From Martinezella rhizogenes (lineage in GTDB: Bacteria; Pseudomonadota; Alphaproteobacteria; Rhizobiales; Rhizobiaceae), in the NCBI GenBank assembly GCA_013322215.1, contig JAAMEZ010000022.1, positions 186,001 to 250,000 on the forward strand: a DNA stretch of 64,000 bases, given 5' to 3'. How positions within the stretch are numbered: position 1 is the first letter of the stretch; each line of letters begins with the position of its first letter. The notes under the pieces were generated by a model. The model saw only the letters and a list, made by a program, of their open reading frames with translations. It was not told the origin of the DNA and did no database searches. The position numbers were made by a program, and so were the translations under genes. This document shows positions 44,971-55,358 of this stretch, in pieces.

Positions 44971-45069
44971 ATTTGATCGCTGCTCACGGAATTGCTTGAC
45001 GGTTCCCGCTGTTGTTCTTACGCAATTCCAGATGGAAAATTGCTGCGCGTTTTTCCTGAAATTGTCTAG
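44969..45069. repeat. CTAGAGC-type extragenic repeat, diverged copy
   Basis: This copy starts at the CTAGAT that provides the TAG stop of the DUF3108 gene and ends at TTGTCTAG. It shares TTACGCAATTCCAGATGGAAAATTGC and TTTTTCCTGAAATT with the element at 28075-28180. A CTTGAC hexamer lies inside, so it might serve as a promoter for the next gene. Confidence 0.75.
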
Positions 45070-45109
45070 GCGGACCGAAGACGTCTGCAGCAACGAGCTG
45101 GGGGCTGCG

Positions 45110-46009
45110 ATGAAGTTTCGGGCGACGCTGACGGGCTTTTCGGCCATTTTGATGTGGTCGTTTCTGGCGCTTCTGACGGTCGCATCCGGCAAGATGCCGC
45201 CCTTTCAGCTACTCGCCATCTGCTTTGCCATCGGCAGTATTCCCGGAATCGTCGTCCTTCTGCTGAGGCCCGAGCGCCTGCAGCTTCTGCGTCAGCCGGC
45301 CAAGGTCTGGATCACGGGCATTGCCGGGCTGTTCGGCTATCATTTCCTCTATTTCACGGCATTGCGTCATGCGCCGGCGGTGGAGGCTGGGCTGATCGCC
45401 TATCTCTGGCCGCTGCTGATCGTCGTCGGCTCGGCATTGCTGCCTGGCGAGCGGCTGCGCTGGTATCACATTGTTGGCGCGCTGATGGGGCTTGCTGGTA
45501 CGATCCTGATCGTCGGCCGCAACGGTTTTCATTTCGAAGGCGCCTATGCCGTCGGCTATGGGGCGGCCTTCCTCTGCGCCTTCACCTGGTCCGGCTATTC
45601 GCTGATCACGCGCCGTTTCGAGGCCGTTTCCACCGACGTCGTCACCATCTTCTGCCTCGTCACGTCGATCCTCTCCCTCTTTTGTCATGTTGGGCTGGAG
45701 CAAACCATCTGGCCGGAGAATGCGGCGCAGTGGATCGCCGTCCTGGGCCTTGGCCTCTTTCCGGTCGGAGCCGCCTTCTATGCCTGGGATTACGGCGTCA
45801 AGAACGGCGGTATCCAGATTCTCGGCGCGGCGAGCTATGCCGCGCCGTTGCTGTCGACGTTGATCCTGACGCTGTTCGGCTTTGCCGAGCCGAGCTGGGG
45901 CATTGCGCTTGCCTGCCTGCTCGTGACAGGCGGCGCGGTGCTTGCCGCCCATCGCATGATCCTGCGCCGGGACGATGCCGTGCGGACGCAGGCGGAAGCG
46001 GCGGAGTAG
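45110..46009 (+). CDS. EamA-family (DMT) transporter
   Basis: A 299-residue inner-membrane protein with about ten membrane segments in two EamA repeats. The first repeat ends with YHFLYFTALRHAPAVEAGLIAYLWPLLIVVGSAL-like sequence; the second has GAAFYAWDYGVKNGGIQILGAASYAAPLLSTLIL. DMT transporters move amino acids, nucleosides or metabolites. The ATG at 45110 was chosen because earlier in-frame starts lie inside the repeat element. The stop codon is in the loop of a hairpin (45998-46018). Substrate unknown. Confidence 0.9.
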   Translation: MKFRATLTGFSAILMWSFLALLTVASGKMPPFQLLAICFAIGSIPGIVVLLLRPERLQLLRQPAKVWITGIAGLFGYHFLYFTALRHAPAVEAGLIAYLWPLLIVVGSALLPGERLRWYHIVGALMGLAGTILIVGRNGFHFEGAYAVGYGAAFLCAFTWSGYSLITRRFEAVSTDVVTIFCLVTSILSLFCHVGLEQTIWPENAAQWIAVLGLGLFPVGAAFYAWDYGVKNGGIQILGAASYAAPLLSTLILTLFGFAEPSWGIALACLLVTGGAVLAAHRMILRRDDAVRTQAEAAE

Positions 46010-46018
46010 CTCCGCCGC
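45998..46018. terminator. Hairpin with the EamA stop codon in its loop
   Basis: GCGGCGGAG (45998-46006) and CTCCGCCGC (46010-46018) form a perfect 9-bp stem whose three-base loop is the TAG stop. No T-run follows, so termination is unproved. It separates two convergent genes. Confidence 0.35.
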
Positions 46019-46030
46019 GGTCACGGCTGC

Positions 46031-47257
<1,227 letters not shown>

Positions 47258-47322
47258 TCAAGACTGTCGCTGCGCGCTGTCTGGCCGCATCCCGCGTGAT
47301 GTCAATGAAAGGCAAAAGAGGT

Positions 47323-47748
47323 TCAGTCTGAGATCGGCTTCCAGTCTGGCGGTGCCATCTCGAAGCTCGAAAATTCGAAGCCGGGTGCGACCGTGCAGCC
47401 GACGAGCGTGAATTCGCCGAGGCTTTCGGCCGATTGCCACCAATTGGCGGGAATGATCGCCTGAGGGCGCTCGCCCTTTGCCAGATCCATTCCGAGCACG
47501 AGCCTTTCACTGGTTTTGCCGTCGGCGGAGCGATGCAAAGCGAGAGGCGCGCCGGCATAGTAGTGCCAGACCTCGGCGGCATCGTGCACCCGGTGCCAAT
47601 GCGAGCGTTCGCCGGCCTCGAGCAGATAGTAGATCGCGGTGGAATGGCCGCGATCGCCGCCGTTGTCGTCGCGGAAAGTCTGCACGTACCACCCGCCTTC
47701 CGGATGCCGCTGCATGGAAAGCGTTTCGATGATCTCCTTTGCCTGCAT
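47323..47748 (-). CDS. DUF985 cupin protein
   Basis: A 141-residue cupin of the DUF985 (Cupin_5) family, with HPEGGWYVQTFRD, the metal-like SHWHRVHDAAEVWHYYAG and GCTVAPGFEF. No catalytic function is established for the family. Its ATG overlaps the stop of gloB by one base (TGATG), so the two are translated together. The region 47189-47322 downstream shows no recognisable gene. Confidence 0.9.
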   Translation of the reverse strand: MQAKEIIETLSMQRHPEGGWYVQTFRDDNGGDRGHSTAIYYLLEAGERSHWHRVHDAAEVWHYYAGAPLALHRSADGKTSERLVLGMDLAKGERPQAIIPANWWQSAESLGEFTLVGCTVAPGFEFSSFEMAPPDWKPISD

Positions 47749-48518
47749 CAGAAATTGTCCTTGCGCTTGCGGATCTCGGCGAAGACCTCGTCGTTGCTGC
47801 GGCTTTCCATCAGCAGGTTACGGCGAATCGCGGGATCGGCTGCGCGCAGGAACGGGTTCGTTTCCTTCTCCAGCGCCAGCGTCGTCGGGATGGTGAACTT
47901 GCCTTCCGCTCTCAATGCCTCGATATCGGCGGCGCGCGCTTTCAGCCGCTCATTGTCGGGATCGATGGTCAGCGCGAAACGGGCGTTGGAGAGCGTATAT
48001 TCATGGCCGAAATAGACGGCCGTCTCGTCCGGCAGCACGGCAAGCTTCTGCAGCGAGGCCCACATGTCGGCCGGCGTGCGTTCGAACAGGCGGCCGCAGC
48101 CGAGCGCAAACAGGGTATCGGCGGCAAAGAGCAGCTTGTCGTCGGCAAAGTGATAGCAGACGTGGCCGGCAGTGTGGCCGGGCGTTTCGATGACATTGAC
48201 CGTATGGCCGGCAAACTCGAACGTATCGCCGTCACCGACGGCGCGATCGAGACCGGGAATGGCGACGGCCTCGTTGATCGGGCCGATGATCTCACAGCCG
48301 AATTGTTCTTTCAGCGCCAGATTGCCCTCGACGTGATCGGTATGATGATGGGTCGTCAGGATGTGGCTGATCGTCCAGCCGCGCCGATCGGCAGCCTTCA
48401 GGACCGCCTCCGCCTCCGGAGCGTCGATCGATGCCGTCAATCCGGTTTCCGGATCGTGGACCAAGACGCCGAAATTATCGGAACGGCAGATAAAAATCTC
48501 TAATTCCAATGGTTTCAT
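47748..48518 (-). CDS. gloB: Hydroxyacylglutathione hydrolase (glyoxalase II)
   Basis: A 256-residue metallo-beta-lactamase-fold enzyme that hydrolyses S-lactoylglutathione to lactate and glutathione, the second step of methylglyoxal detoxification. Metal motif THHHTDH (residues 56-62), GHTAGH and [12 protein letters not shown] are visible, the last being part of the glutathione-binding C-terminal domain. Length is normal. It forms a two-gene unit with the DUF985 gene and is divergent from the methyltransferase. The glyoxalase I gene is not here. Confidence 0.95.
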   Translation of the reverse strand: MKPLELEIFICRSDNFGVLVHDPETGLTASIDAPEAEAVLKAADRRGWTISHILTTHHHTDHVEGNLALKEQFGCEIIGPINEAVAIPGLDRAVGDGDTFEFAGHTVNVIETPGHTAGHVCYHFADDKLLFAADTLFALGCGRLFERTPADMWASLQKLAVLPDETAVYFGHEYTLSNARFALTIDPDNERLKARAADIEALRAEGKFTIPTTLALEKETNPFLRAADPAIRRNLLMESRSNDEVFAEIRKRKDNF

Positions 48519-48607
48519 GATCGAAATCGTCCTTGTCTTTTACGTTGGTGGAGAATGTAAGCCGTTCGGCCTTGAAGTCCAACGCTCGGCTGATAACATT
48601 TGTTTCG

Positions 48608-49351
48608 ATGCACGCCGATATTGTCGATCTCCGCCAGTTTTATCATTCCGAGCTCGGTCGCTTGGCGGAGCAGTCGATCGCCATGGCGTTGTCCTCCATC
48701 TGGGCGCGGATGCCGGAGGAGCGGCTTGTTGGTCTCGGCTATGCCGTTCCCTATCTCGATCGCTTCCGCGCCGATACCGAGCGCACCTTCGCCTTCATGC
48801 CTGCGGGGCAGGGCGCGGTGAACTGGCCGATGGGCTCGGCCTCGTCGACGGCGCTGATCTTCGATGAGGAACTGCCGCTACCTGACAGTTCGATCGACCG
48901 CGTGCTGATGGTGCATTCGCTGGAATTCGCCGAAAGCCCGCGCGAGACGCTGAAAGAGCTCTGGCGTGTGCTGGCGCCGGGCGGACGGCTCGTCATCGCC
49001 GTGCCGAACCGCCGCGGCGTCTGGGCACGCATGGAGCATACGCCGTTCGGCTCCGGCCGGCCCTATTCGCGTGGCCAGCTCACCTCGCTGCTGCGCGAAA
49101 CCAATTTCACGCCGGGCGCTACGGCCGAGGCGCTGTTCTTCCCGCCTTCGAAACTGCGCACGGTGCTGCGGCTGCGGCGCGCCTTCGAGCGAGTTGGGCG
49201 TACCCTTTGGCCTGCGTTCTCCGGCGTCATCATCGTCGAGGCGCAGAAGCGGCTCTATCAGGGGCTGCCCGTTGCCGTTCGCGCCTCGCGCCGTGTCTTC
49301 GTGCCGGTGCTGGCACCGCGCGGCATACCAACGACGCGCGACGGCCGGTGA
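48608..49351 (+). CDS. SAM-dependent methyltransferase
   Basis: A 247-residue class I methyltransferase. The SAM fold is partial in its first motif (VGLGYAVPYLDRF) but has SSIDRVLMVHSLEFAESP and LWRVLAPGGRLVIAVPNRRGVWARMEHTPFG, typical of UbiE/YcgJ-like enzymes. The ATG at 48608 was preferred to a longer frame start at 48533, which lies in the gloB promoter. Such genes often lie next to gloB in rhizobia, but no substrate is known. It is followed by hisC 102 bp later. Confidence 0.87.
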   Translation: MHADIVDLRQFYHSELGRLAEQSIAMALSSIWARMPEERLVGLGYAVPYLDRFRADTERTFAFMPAGQGAVNWPMGSASSTALIFDEELPLPDSSIDRVLMVHSLEFAESPRETLKELWRVLAPGGRLVIAVPNRRGVWARMEHTPFGSGRPYSRGQLTSLLRETNFTPGATAEALFFPPSKLRTVLRLRRAFERVGRTLWPAFSGVIIVEAQKRLYQGLPVAVRASRRVFVPVLAPRGIPTTRDGR

Positions 49352-49453
49352 AGTGATCGGTTGACCGCCGACACTCGACAAAACTGCGTTTCCGCATTAA
49401 TGCGACGGGGTGTCATAAACCGGAATTTTCCGGTCTTTCCCAAGGTCGATCCC

Positions 49454-50563
49454 ATGAGCATGGAAATGAGCAAGCCCGTCCCGCGTTCTGGCATTCTCGA
49501 TATAGCCGCCTATGTGCCGGGCAAGGAGCACGCGCCGGGCGTTGCGCGCGTGTTCAAGCTCTCCTCGAACGAGACGCCGCTCGGCGCCAGCCCCAAGGCC
49601 ATCGAAGCCTTCCGCAGCGCTGCCGAACATCTCGAGCGCTATCCGGACGGACAGGCCAGGGAATTGCGTCAGGCGATCGCCGACGTCCACGGGCTGAATG
49701 TGGCCAACATCCTCTGCGGCGCCGGCTCCGACGAGCTGCTCGGCCTGCTCTGCCACACCTATCTCGGTACCGGTGACGAAGGCATCATCACCGAGCACGG
49801 CTTCCTGGTCTACAAGATCCAGATCATGGCCGCCGGTGCGACGCCGGTAACGGTCAAGGAAAAGGATTGCACCGTCGATGTCGACGCCATCCTCGCCGCC
49901 GTCACGGAGAAGACCAAGATGGTCTTCATTGCCAACCCTGCCAATCCCACCGGAACCTATGTGCCGGTGAGCGAGATCCGCCGCCTGCAGGCGAGTCTGC
50001 CGAAGCACGTCATTCTCGTGCTCGACGCGGCCTATGCCGAATATGTCCGCCGCAACGATTACGAGGCGGGCCTTGAGCTCGTTTCGGCAAACCAGAACGT
50101 CGTCATGACCCGCACCTTTTCGAAGGTTTACGGTCTTGCCGCACTTCGCATCGGCTGGATGTACGGTCCGGTCGATATCGTCGATGCGATCAACCGCGTG
50201 CGTGCCCCGTTCAACATGAACACGGCTGCCATCGCTGCCGGAGCCGCCGCCATTCGCGATCAAGCTTTCACCGAGAAGGCTGTGGCGCACAATACGCTCT
50301 GGATCGGGAAGGTAACGGCCGCGCTCGAAGGCCTCGGCCTCAAGGTAACGCCGTCGGTTGCGAATTTCGTGCTGATCCACTTCCCTGACAGCGACGGCAG
50401 GCGCGCTGCGGAGGCCGATGATTTCCTGACGAGCCGCGGCTATATCCTGCGCGCCGTCCGGGCCTATGGTTTTCCGAATTCGCTGCGCTTGAGCATTGGC
50501 ACCGAAGAGGCCAATCTCGGCGTCATCGACGCACTGACCGAATTTATGGGACGTAAGTCATGA
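49454..50563 (+). CDS. hisC: Histidinol-phosphate / aromatic aminotransferase
   Basis: A 369-residue class I PLP aminotransferase. The PLP lysine is K224 in [17 protein letters not shown]; other signals are [13 protein letters not shown] and [10 protein letters not shown]. It transfers an amino group from glutamate to imidazole-acetol phosphate in histidine synthesis, and in this position also likely acts on phenylpyruvate or 4-hydroxyphenylpyruvate. The ATG at 49454 was chosen by length; nearby ATGs at 49460 and 49466 are alternatives. It overlaps the dehydrogenase gene tyrC by 4 bp (ATGA). The link to tyrC supports the aromatic role. Confidence 0.92.
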   Translation: MSMEMSKPVPRSGILDIAAYVPGKEHAPGVARVFKLSSNETPLGASPKAIEAFRSAAEHLERYPDGQARELRQAIADVHGLNVANILCGAGSDELLGLLCHTYLGTGDEGIITEHGFLVYKIQIMAAGATPVTVKEKDCTVDVDAILAAVTEKTKMVFIANPANPTGTYVPVSEIRRLQASLPKHVILVLDAAYAEYVRRNDYEAGLELVSANQNVVMTRTFSKVYGLAALRIGWMYGPVDIVDAINRVRAPFNMNTAAIAAGAAAIRDQAFTEKAVAHNTLWIGKVTAALEGLGLKVTPSVANFVLIHFPDSDGRRAAEADDFLTSRGYILRAVRAYGFPNSLRLSIGTEEANLGVIDALTEFMGRKS

Positions 50564-51489
50564 GCAGCATCCAGTTCGACCGCATCGCGCTGATCGGTAT
50601 CGGCCTTATCGGCTCCTCCATCGCCCATGACATCAAGCGCCTCGGCATCGCCAAGGAAGTGGTGATCTCGACGCGCAGCGCCGAGACCCTGAAGCGTGCC
50701 GAAGAACTGAAGCTCGGCGACCGTTACACGCCGTCTTCAGCTGAAGCGGTCAAGGATGCCGATCTCATCATCGTCTCGGTGCCTGTGGGAGCCTCGGAGA
50801 GCGTCGCCAAGGACATCGCCGCGCATCTGAAGCCGGGCGCAATCGTCACCGACGTCGGCTCCACAAAGGCCTCGGTCATCGCGCAAATGCAGCCGCATAT
50901 GCCGCCCAACGTGCATTTCATTCCCGGCCATCCGCTGGCGGGTACGGAGAAATCCGGCCCGGATGCGGGCTTTCCGGGGCTGTTCAAAGGGCGCTGGTGC
51001 ATCTTCACCCCGGTTCCCGGTACCGACGAGGCGGCGATCAAGACGCTTCGCGGTTTTTGGGAGACTCTGGGCTCTCGCGTCGACGAGATGGATCCCGAGC
51101 ATCACGACAAGGTGCTGGCCATCGTTTCGCATCTGCCGCACCTGATCGCCTATAACATCGTCGGCACCGCCGATGATCTGGAGACGGTGACAGAATCGGA
51201 AGTCATCAAATATTCGGCTTCCGGCTTCCGGGACTTCACCCGCCTTGCAGCCTCTGATCCGACCATGTGGCGCGACGTGTGTCTGCATAATCGCGATGCG
51301 ATCCTGGAGATGCTGTCGCGCTTTTCGGAGGATCTGGCGTCGCTGCAGCGCGCCATCCGCTGGGGGGACGGTGACAAGATCTTCGAACTTTTCACCCGTA
51401 CGCGCGCCATCCGCCGCTCGATCGTCGAAGCCGGCCAGGATGTCGACGTGCCCGACTTCGGCCGTCACGCGCTGGATGCGAAGGAATAG
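50560..51489 (+). CDS. tyrC: Prephenate/arogenate dehydrogenase
   Basis: A 309-residue dehydrogenase that makes 4-hydroxyphenylpyruvate or tyrosine from prephenate or arogenate. The dinucleotide motif GIGLIGSS (residues 13-20) starts the N-terminal domain; the catalytic segment [10 protein letters not shown] and the helical C-terminal domain with [13 protein letters not shown] follow. It lacks a chorismate mutase or ACT domain, which is the cyclohexadienyl dehydrogenase (TyrC) pattern. It is coupled to hisC by an ATGA overlap, consistent with terminal tyrosine synthesis. Confidence 0.93.
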   Translation: MSSIQFDRIALIGIGLIGSSIAHDIKRLGIAKEVVISTRSAETLKRAEELKLGDRYTPSSAEAVKDADLIIVSVPVGASESVAKDIAAHLKPGAIVTDVGSTKASVIAQMQPHMPPNVHFIPGHPLAGTEKSGPDAGFPGLFKGRWCIFTPVPGTDEAAIKTLRGFWETLGSRVDEMDPEHHDKVLAIVSHLPHLIAYNIVGTADDLETVTESEVIKYSASGFRDFTRLAASDPTMWRDVCLHNRDAILEMLSRFSEDLASLQRAIRWGDGDKIFELFTRTRAIRRSIVEAGQDVDVPDFGRHALDAKE

Positions 51490-51516
51490 GCATCCCGACG
51501 CAAGCGAGGCGCGCTC

Positions 51517-51945
51517 ATGATCGTCAGACGCGGGCGCTTGGAAGATCTCTCCTGGCTCGTCGAGCACGACGATGCGCGCGAGGCTTGGGTCAATCGCTGC
51601 ATCGCGTTCGGTGATTATCTCGTGGCCGAGCAGGATGGCGAGCTTATCGGCTTCCTGCGGTTCAGCCGCTTCTGGGGCAAGATACCCTATATGGATATGA
51701 TCCGCGTGCTGCCGTCGCGCCAGCACGCCGGCGTGGGAACGGCCTTGTTCCACGCCTGGGAAGCCGCCATGATCGACGAGGGTGCCGAGCATCTGATGAC
51801 ATCGAGCGAATGGGCGGAGGCCGAGCCGCAGGCATGGCACCGCCGCAATGGCTTCAAGGCTGCCGGTAGCATCGACCTTCGCATCATCCAGTCGAGCCCG
51901 GAGATATTCTTCCTGAAGGATATCTCCGGCACTCGCAAAGAATAG
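51517..51945 (+). CDS. GNAT-family acetyltransferase
   Basis: A 142-residue protein with the acetyl-CoA motif VLPSRQHAGVGTALFHAWE and late FYLKDISG-like closing. It follows tyrC by 27 bp and is probably in the same transcript. A typical small GNAT with unknown substrate; the adjacency to aromatic synthesis genes gives no firm hint. The next gene is convergent, 4 bp away. Confidence 0.9.
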   Translation: MIVRRGRLEDLSWLVEHDDAREAWVNRCIAFGDYLVAEQDGELIGFLRFSRFWGKIPYMDMIRVLPSRQHAGVGTALFHAWEAAMIDEGAEHLMTSSEWAEAEPQAWHRRNGFKAAGSIDLRIIQSSPEIFFLKDISGTRKE

Positions 51946-51949
51946 GCTT

Positions 51950-52963
51950 TCAGATCGGCGGGATCTTGCCGAGCGGGATGAAGCCGCTGAGCGAGAGGCG
52001 GCCACGATCGGCGGTGAGATCGACGGAAACCTTGTCGCCGCCATTGGCAAGCGCCTTCAGCATCTTCGTCGCCGTCTTGATGATGCTCTTGGCGGCGGGA
52101 AGCGTGGTGGTCAGGCTGTCGCCCCATGGCCCGATCTGGTTGATCTCCAGTTTGAACTGGCCGGACAGAAAACCGTCATCGTCGAAATTGAAGGGGCCGG
52201 AAAGCGTCATGATGCGGCCATCACCGATGTCGATAACGGCCTGATGCAGCACGCCGGCGGTGCCGCGAAGCCCCTCGCGGTCGCTGCCATCGAGTAGCCC
52301 GGCCTTGCCTGATAGCGTGACGTTGGCGCTCGTCGATGCGGTCGGCAGGGTCTGCGGAAAATCCTTGATCACGGCATTGGCGTTTTCGACGCCGATGGCG
52401 AGATCCAGATCGCTGCCATTCTGGTTGGCATGCATCTCCGTGTGGGCAGCGGTGACATTGACGCTCTGGCCGGTGACGGATGAGACGATGCCGGCTTTCA
52501 ACCCCTCGATGACCGTCTGAGTCTGCGCGACGCCGCGGCCCTTGGCAACGAGGTTCGATTGCAGATCGGTCCATTCGGCCGATACGGTCAGGCCCTCCGT
52601 CGTACGCAATTCTGCAGGAGATTTCAGGTTCCAGCTCACATGGTTGGGCTGGAAGACTGGTGCGGAGGCGCTGAGCCGGTCGAAATTGGTGGAGACGCCC
52701 CGCGTCTGGTTGTCGACCGTCACCGTGTCGCAAGTCAGGCCGATGGCGAAGGGGAAGCCGTTGAAGGCCATGTTCTCGCATTTGCCGGCAACGCCGGCAC
52801 TGTTCTGCTGGCCGAGTGCCTTCAGGACATTAGCCCTGACGAAACTGGTCGCGTAGTACCAGCCGCCGGTATAAAGACCGGCCAGGACCACCACCAGCCC
52901 CAGAAGGATGAGCCACAGACGCTTGCCTCGACCGGTCGTTACGCTCTGGCTTGACGCTGCCAT
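51950..52963 (-). CDS. DUF2125 membrane-anchored protein
   Basis: A 337-residue protein with an N-terminal membrane anchor (about residues 15-38, LWLILLGLVVVLAGLYTGGW) and a large beta-rich DUF2125 domain facing the periplasm. The ATG at 52963 follows GGAG at six-base distance; a TTG four codons earlier is less likely. The family is conserved in alphaproteobacteria and has no known function; its repeated beta pattern recalls AsmA-like proteins, which is only a resemblance. It is divergent from the ChaC gene. Confidence 0.87.
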   Translation of the reverse strand: MAASSQSVTTGRGKRLWLILLGLVVVLAGLYTGGWYYATSFVRANVLKALGQQNSAGVAGKCENMAFNGFPFAIGLTCDTVTVDNQTRGVSTNFDRLSASAPVFQPNHVSWNLKSPAELRTTEGLTVSAEWTDLQSNLVAKGRGVAQTQTVIEGLKAGIVSSVTGQSVNVTAAHTEMHANQNGSDLDLAIGVENANAVIKDFPQTLPTASTSANVTLSGKAGLLDGSDREGLRGTAGVLHQAVIDIGDGRIMTLSGPFNFDDDGFLSGQFKLEINQIGPWGDSLTTTLPAAKSIIKTATKMLKALANGGDKVSVDLTADRGRLSLSGFIPLGKIPPI

Positions 52964-53013
52964 GTTGTTCTCCAATGGTTGGACTGAAGCTTCACAGTGA
53001 TTTGGCGTTGGAT

Positions 53014-53547
53014 ATGGACGAATTTTGGGTGTTTGGCTACGGATCCCTCATGTGGAATCCGGGCTTTGGTTATGATGAGCGGGCCGAGGCCCTGATTTTT
53101 GGTTATCGTCGCTCGCTCTGCGTCCGTTCCTGGGTCCATCGCGGCACGGAAGAAAACCCTGGTCTCGTCTTGGGCCTGGATCGCGGCGGCTCCTGCCGCG
53201 GCATAGCTTTTCGCGTGCCAGCCGCCTCCTGGGACGAGGTGCTCGCCTATCTGCGCGAGCGCGAACTCGTCACCAACGTCTACCTGGAAAAGACGCTCCC
53301 CATCCGTCTGGCCGATGGGAGACGCGTGACCGCCGTGGCCTATGTCGTCGATCGCAACCACAGGCAATATGCCGGCGCGCTTGACGCGGCCGAGGCGGCG
53401 CATGTGGTGGAAGCCGCAATCGGCCGCTCCGGCCCGAACGATGCCTATGTCTTCAATACGCTGACGCATCTGCGCGACATGGGCATCCGCGATCATTGGC
53501 TTGAGCAGGTTGCAGACGAAGTGGAGCGGATGCGAAAGGCGTCCTGA
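53014..53547 (+). CDS. ChaC-family gamma-glutamylcyclotransferase
   Basis: A 177-residue enzyme of the ChaC/GGCT fold. GYGSL (residues 8-12) is the substrate-binding loop. FGYRRSLCVRSWVHRGTEENPGL and YLEKTLPI are family segments. ChaC enzymes break glutathione to 5-oxoproline and Cys-Gly. The ATG at 53014 was selected as the family start. It stands alone and runs convergently to the acyltransferase gene. Confidence 0.93.
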   Translation: MDEFWVFGYGSLMWNPGFGYDERAEALIFGYRRSLCVRSWVHRGTEENPGLVLGLDRGGSCRGIAFRVPAASWDEVLAYLRERELVTNVYLEKTLPIRLADGRRVTAVAYVVDRNHRQYAGALDAAEAAHVVEAAIGRSGPNDAYVFNTLTHLRDMGIRDHWLEQVADEVERMRKAS

Positions 53548-53572
53548 GCCCATTGCTTCGCGCCGAAGCTTC

Positions 53573-54376
53573 TCAGACTGCGGCCGAAACCGGTTTCGCC
53601 TTGCCGATTTCAGCCAGACGTTTAGCGGCCGTCGGCGGAACCGGCAGGTTCGGGTTGTTGGCGATCGTCTCGACCAGCAGTTCGTCGCTCGCCCTTTCCG
53701 TTTCCTCGATCAGGCGTGCAAAGAAGGCATCGGGGTCCATGCCGGGCTCGATCGGCGGCAGGATGCGAACCTTGATATGGCCGGGATATTTGCGGAAGGT
53801 ACGGCGTGGCCAGAAAAGGCCGGGATGCATGGCCACGGCGACGACGGGGATGTTGAGGTCGCGATACATGCGGGCGATGCCGTATTTATAGACCGGCTCG
53901 GCGCCTGGCGGCCGGCGCGTGCCTTCGGGGTAGATGATGAGCTGGCGGCCGGTGGCGAGTTCTTCGCGTGTGCGCTTCAACACATCGAACATCACTTTGC
54001 CGCGCGCGCTGCGATCCACCGGGATCATGCGCTGCTTCCCCGCATACCAGCCGAACAACGGGATCCACATCAGCTCGCGCTTCAGGATATAGACGGGATC
54101 ATCGAGATAAGGCAGTAGCGCGAAGGTATCCCAGAAGGATTGATGCTTGGGCGCGAAGATGAAGCTGCCCTTTGGGATGTTCTCTAGGCCCTCGACCTCG
54201 AAGGTGGTGCCGACGATCTTTTCCATCAGCCAGGTGCTGGATTTCGCCCATGCCTTGGGAATCGCATAGGCGGCCTTGCGCGGCATCAGGAAATAGATCG
54301 GCGTCAATACGATCATGCGAATGATCAGATTGGCATAGAAGACTGTATTGAACAGGATCGAACGCAAGATAATCAT
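53573..54376 (-). CDS. 1-acyl-sn-glycerol-3-phosphate acyltransferase (PlsC family)
   Basis: A 267-residue membrane acyltransferase. The catalytic motif HX4D is H78-D83 in KHQSFWDT, and EGTR is the second motif (in IIYPEGTRRPPG). An N-terminal hydrophobic segment anchors it to the inner membrane. It would add the second acyl chain to lysophosphatidic acid in phospholipid synthesis. Rhizobia can have several PlsC-like proteins including ornithine-lipid enzymes, so the precise substrate is not fixed. It lies 190 bp downstream of the YdcF-like gene on the same strand. Confidence 0.92.
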   Translation of the reverse strand: MIILRSILFNTVFYANLIIRMIVLTPIYFLMPRKAAYAIPKAWAKSSTWLMEKIVGTTFEVEGLENIPKGSFIFAPKHQSFWDTFALLPYLDDPVYILKRELMWIPLFGWYAGKQRMIPVDRSARGKVMFDVLKRTREELATGRQLIIYPEGTRRPPGAEPVYKYGIARMYRDLNIPVVAVAMHPGLFWPRRTFRKYPGHIKVRILPPIEPGMDPDAFFARLIEETERASDELLVETIANNPNLPVPPTAAKRLAEIGKAKPVSAAV

Positions 54377-54566
54377 CGAGGCTTTCCCAACGCACCGGCT
54401 TGCACCGGCATCCGAAGGTTTGCCTACACGATTACGGCGTCAATAAAAAGTCGGTGCATGCTTGGTTTTCGCGTCTTCAGGCGCATCCCTCTCTCCGACA
54501 TTCGCTCTTGGCGCTTGAAGCTTTCGATGTCATGCAAAACCGCTGCACAGTCTGGCGCGGCGAGCC

Positions 54567-55289
54567 TCAGTCGTCGTCATCGACCGGCTGTCGGGAACGC
54601 AGGCCTATCGGCCGCCCGAGGCCGGTCAGGTTGCGGGCGCCGGCAAGGAGGACCTTGGCGTATTCCGAGATCATTGTCCGCAGCGCGTTCGGGTCCGTGA
54701 ACCAGTTCTTGGTCTTCAGGTCGGAGTTGACGACCGGATAGGGAATGAAATCGGTCGAGGGATCGACATATTTCAGTTCAGCGAGGCTGCGGGGCATATG
54801 GTAGTTGTTCGTCACCACGAGAACGCTCTTATAACCCCTGGCGTGAATCCATTTTGCTGCCTCGCGGGCATTGCCGATCGTATCGAGCGCGTCGTAGCCG
54901 ATGTCGACACAGCAGCTGAACAGGCTGGCGGAACTCTGCGTCAGTTTGCGGATCTGCGTCGGCGTGGTGGTCGGATGTGCGCCCGATATCAGCAGGCGGT
55001 TGCCGGCACCGGTGCGCAGCAGCTCCACCGCCTGGTCGATCCGCTGATAACCGCCCGTGAGCACGACGATGGCATCGGCCTTGGGTTCCAGCGGCGGCTT
55101 CAAGGTGGTAATCGAATCGGCGAAATGCAGGAAGCCGCCGAAAATGATGGCGACCAAAAAAATGAAGGCGAAGCCGCCCCAGCGCAAAAGACGCCGGAAC
55201 AGGCTGCGGCGCACGGGTCTGTCGCCGCGGGAGTGCTCCCGCAACGGCTGCGAACTCACGGTCTTGCGAGTCGTCAGATCCATGCTCAT
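54567..55289 (-). CDS. YdcF/SanA-like (DUF218) membrane protein
   Basis: A 240-residue protein with one membrane segment (about residues 37-58) and a DUF218 domain with DAIVVLTGGYQRIDQAVELLRTG, LISGAHP and VVTNNYHMPRSL. Related proteins (SanA, YdcF, ElyC) affect envelope integrity or the undecaprenyl lipid carrier. It follows ftsX by 69 bp on the same strand and could be part of the ftsE-ftsX transcript. Two starts are possible (55289, 55283). Confidence 0.9.
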   Translation of the reverse strand: MSMDLTTRKTVSSQPLREHSRGDRPVRRSLFRRLLRWGGFAFIFLVAIIFGGFLHFADSITTLKPPLEPKADAIVVLTGGYQRIDQAVELLRTGAGNRLLISGAHPTTTPTQIRKLTQSSASLFSCCVDIGYDALDTIGNAREAAKWIHARGYKSVLVVTNNYHMPRSLAELKYVDPSTDFIPYPVVNSDLKTKNWFTDPNALRTMISEYAKVLLAGARNLTGLGRPIGLRSRQPVDDDD

Positions 55290-55358
55290 GATTCGGTACT
55301 ATACGCCAATTGCGGCAAGGAACGGGCTGGCAAACGGTAAAAAAACATCACGGAAGCG

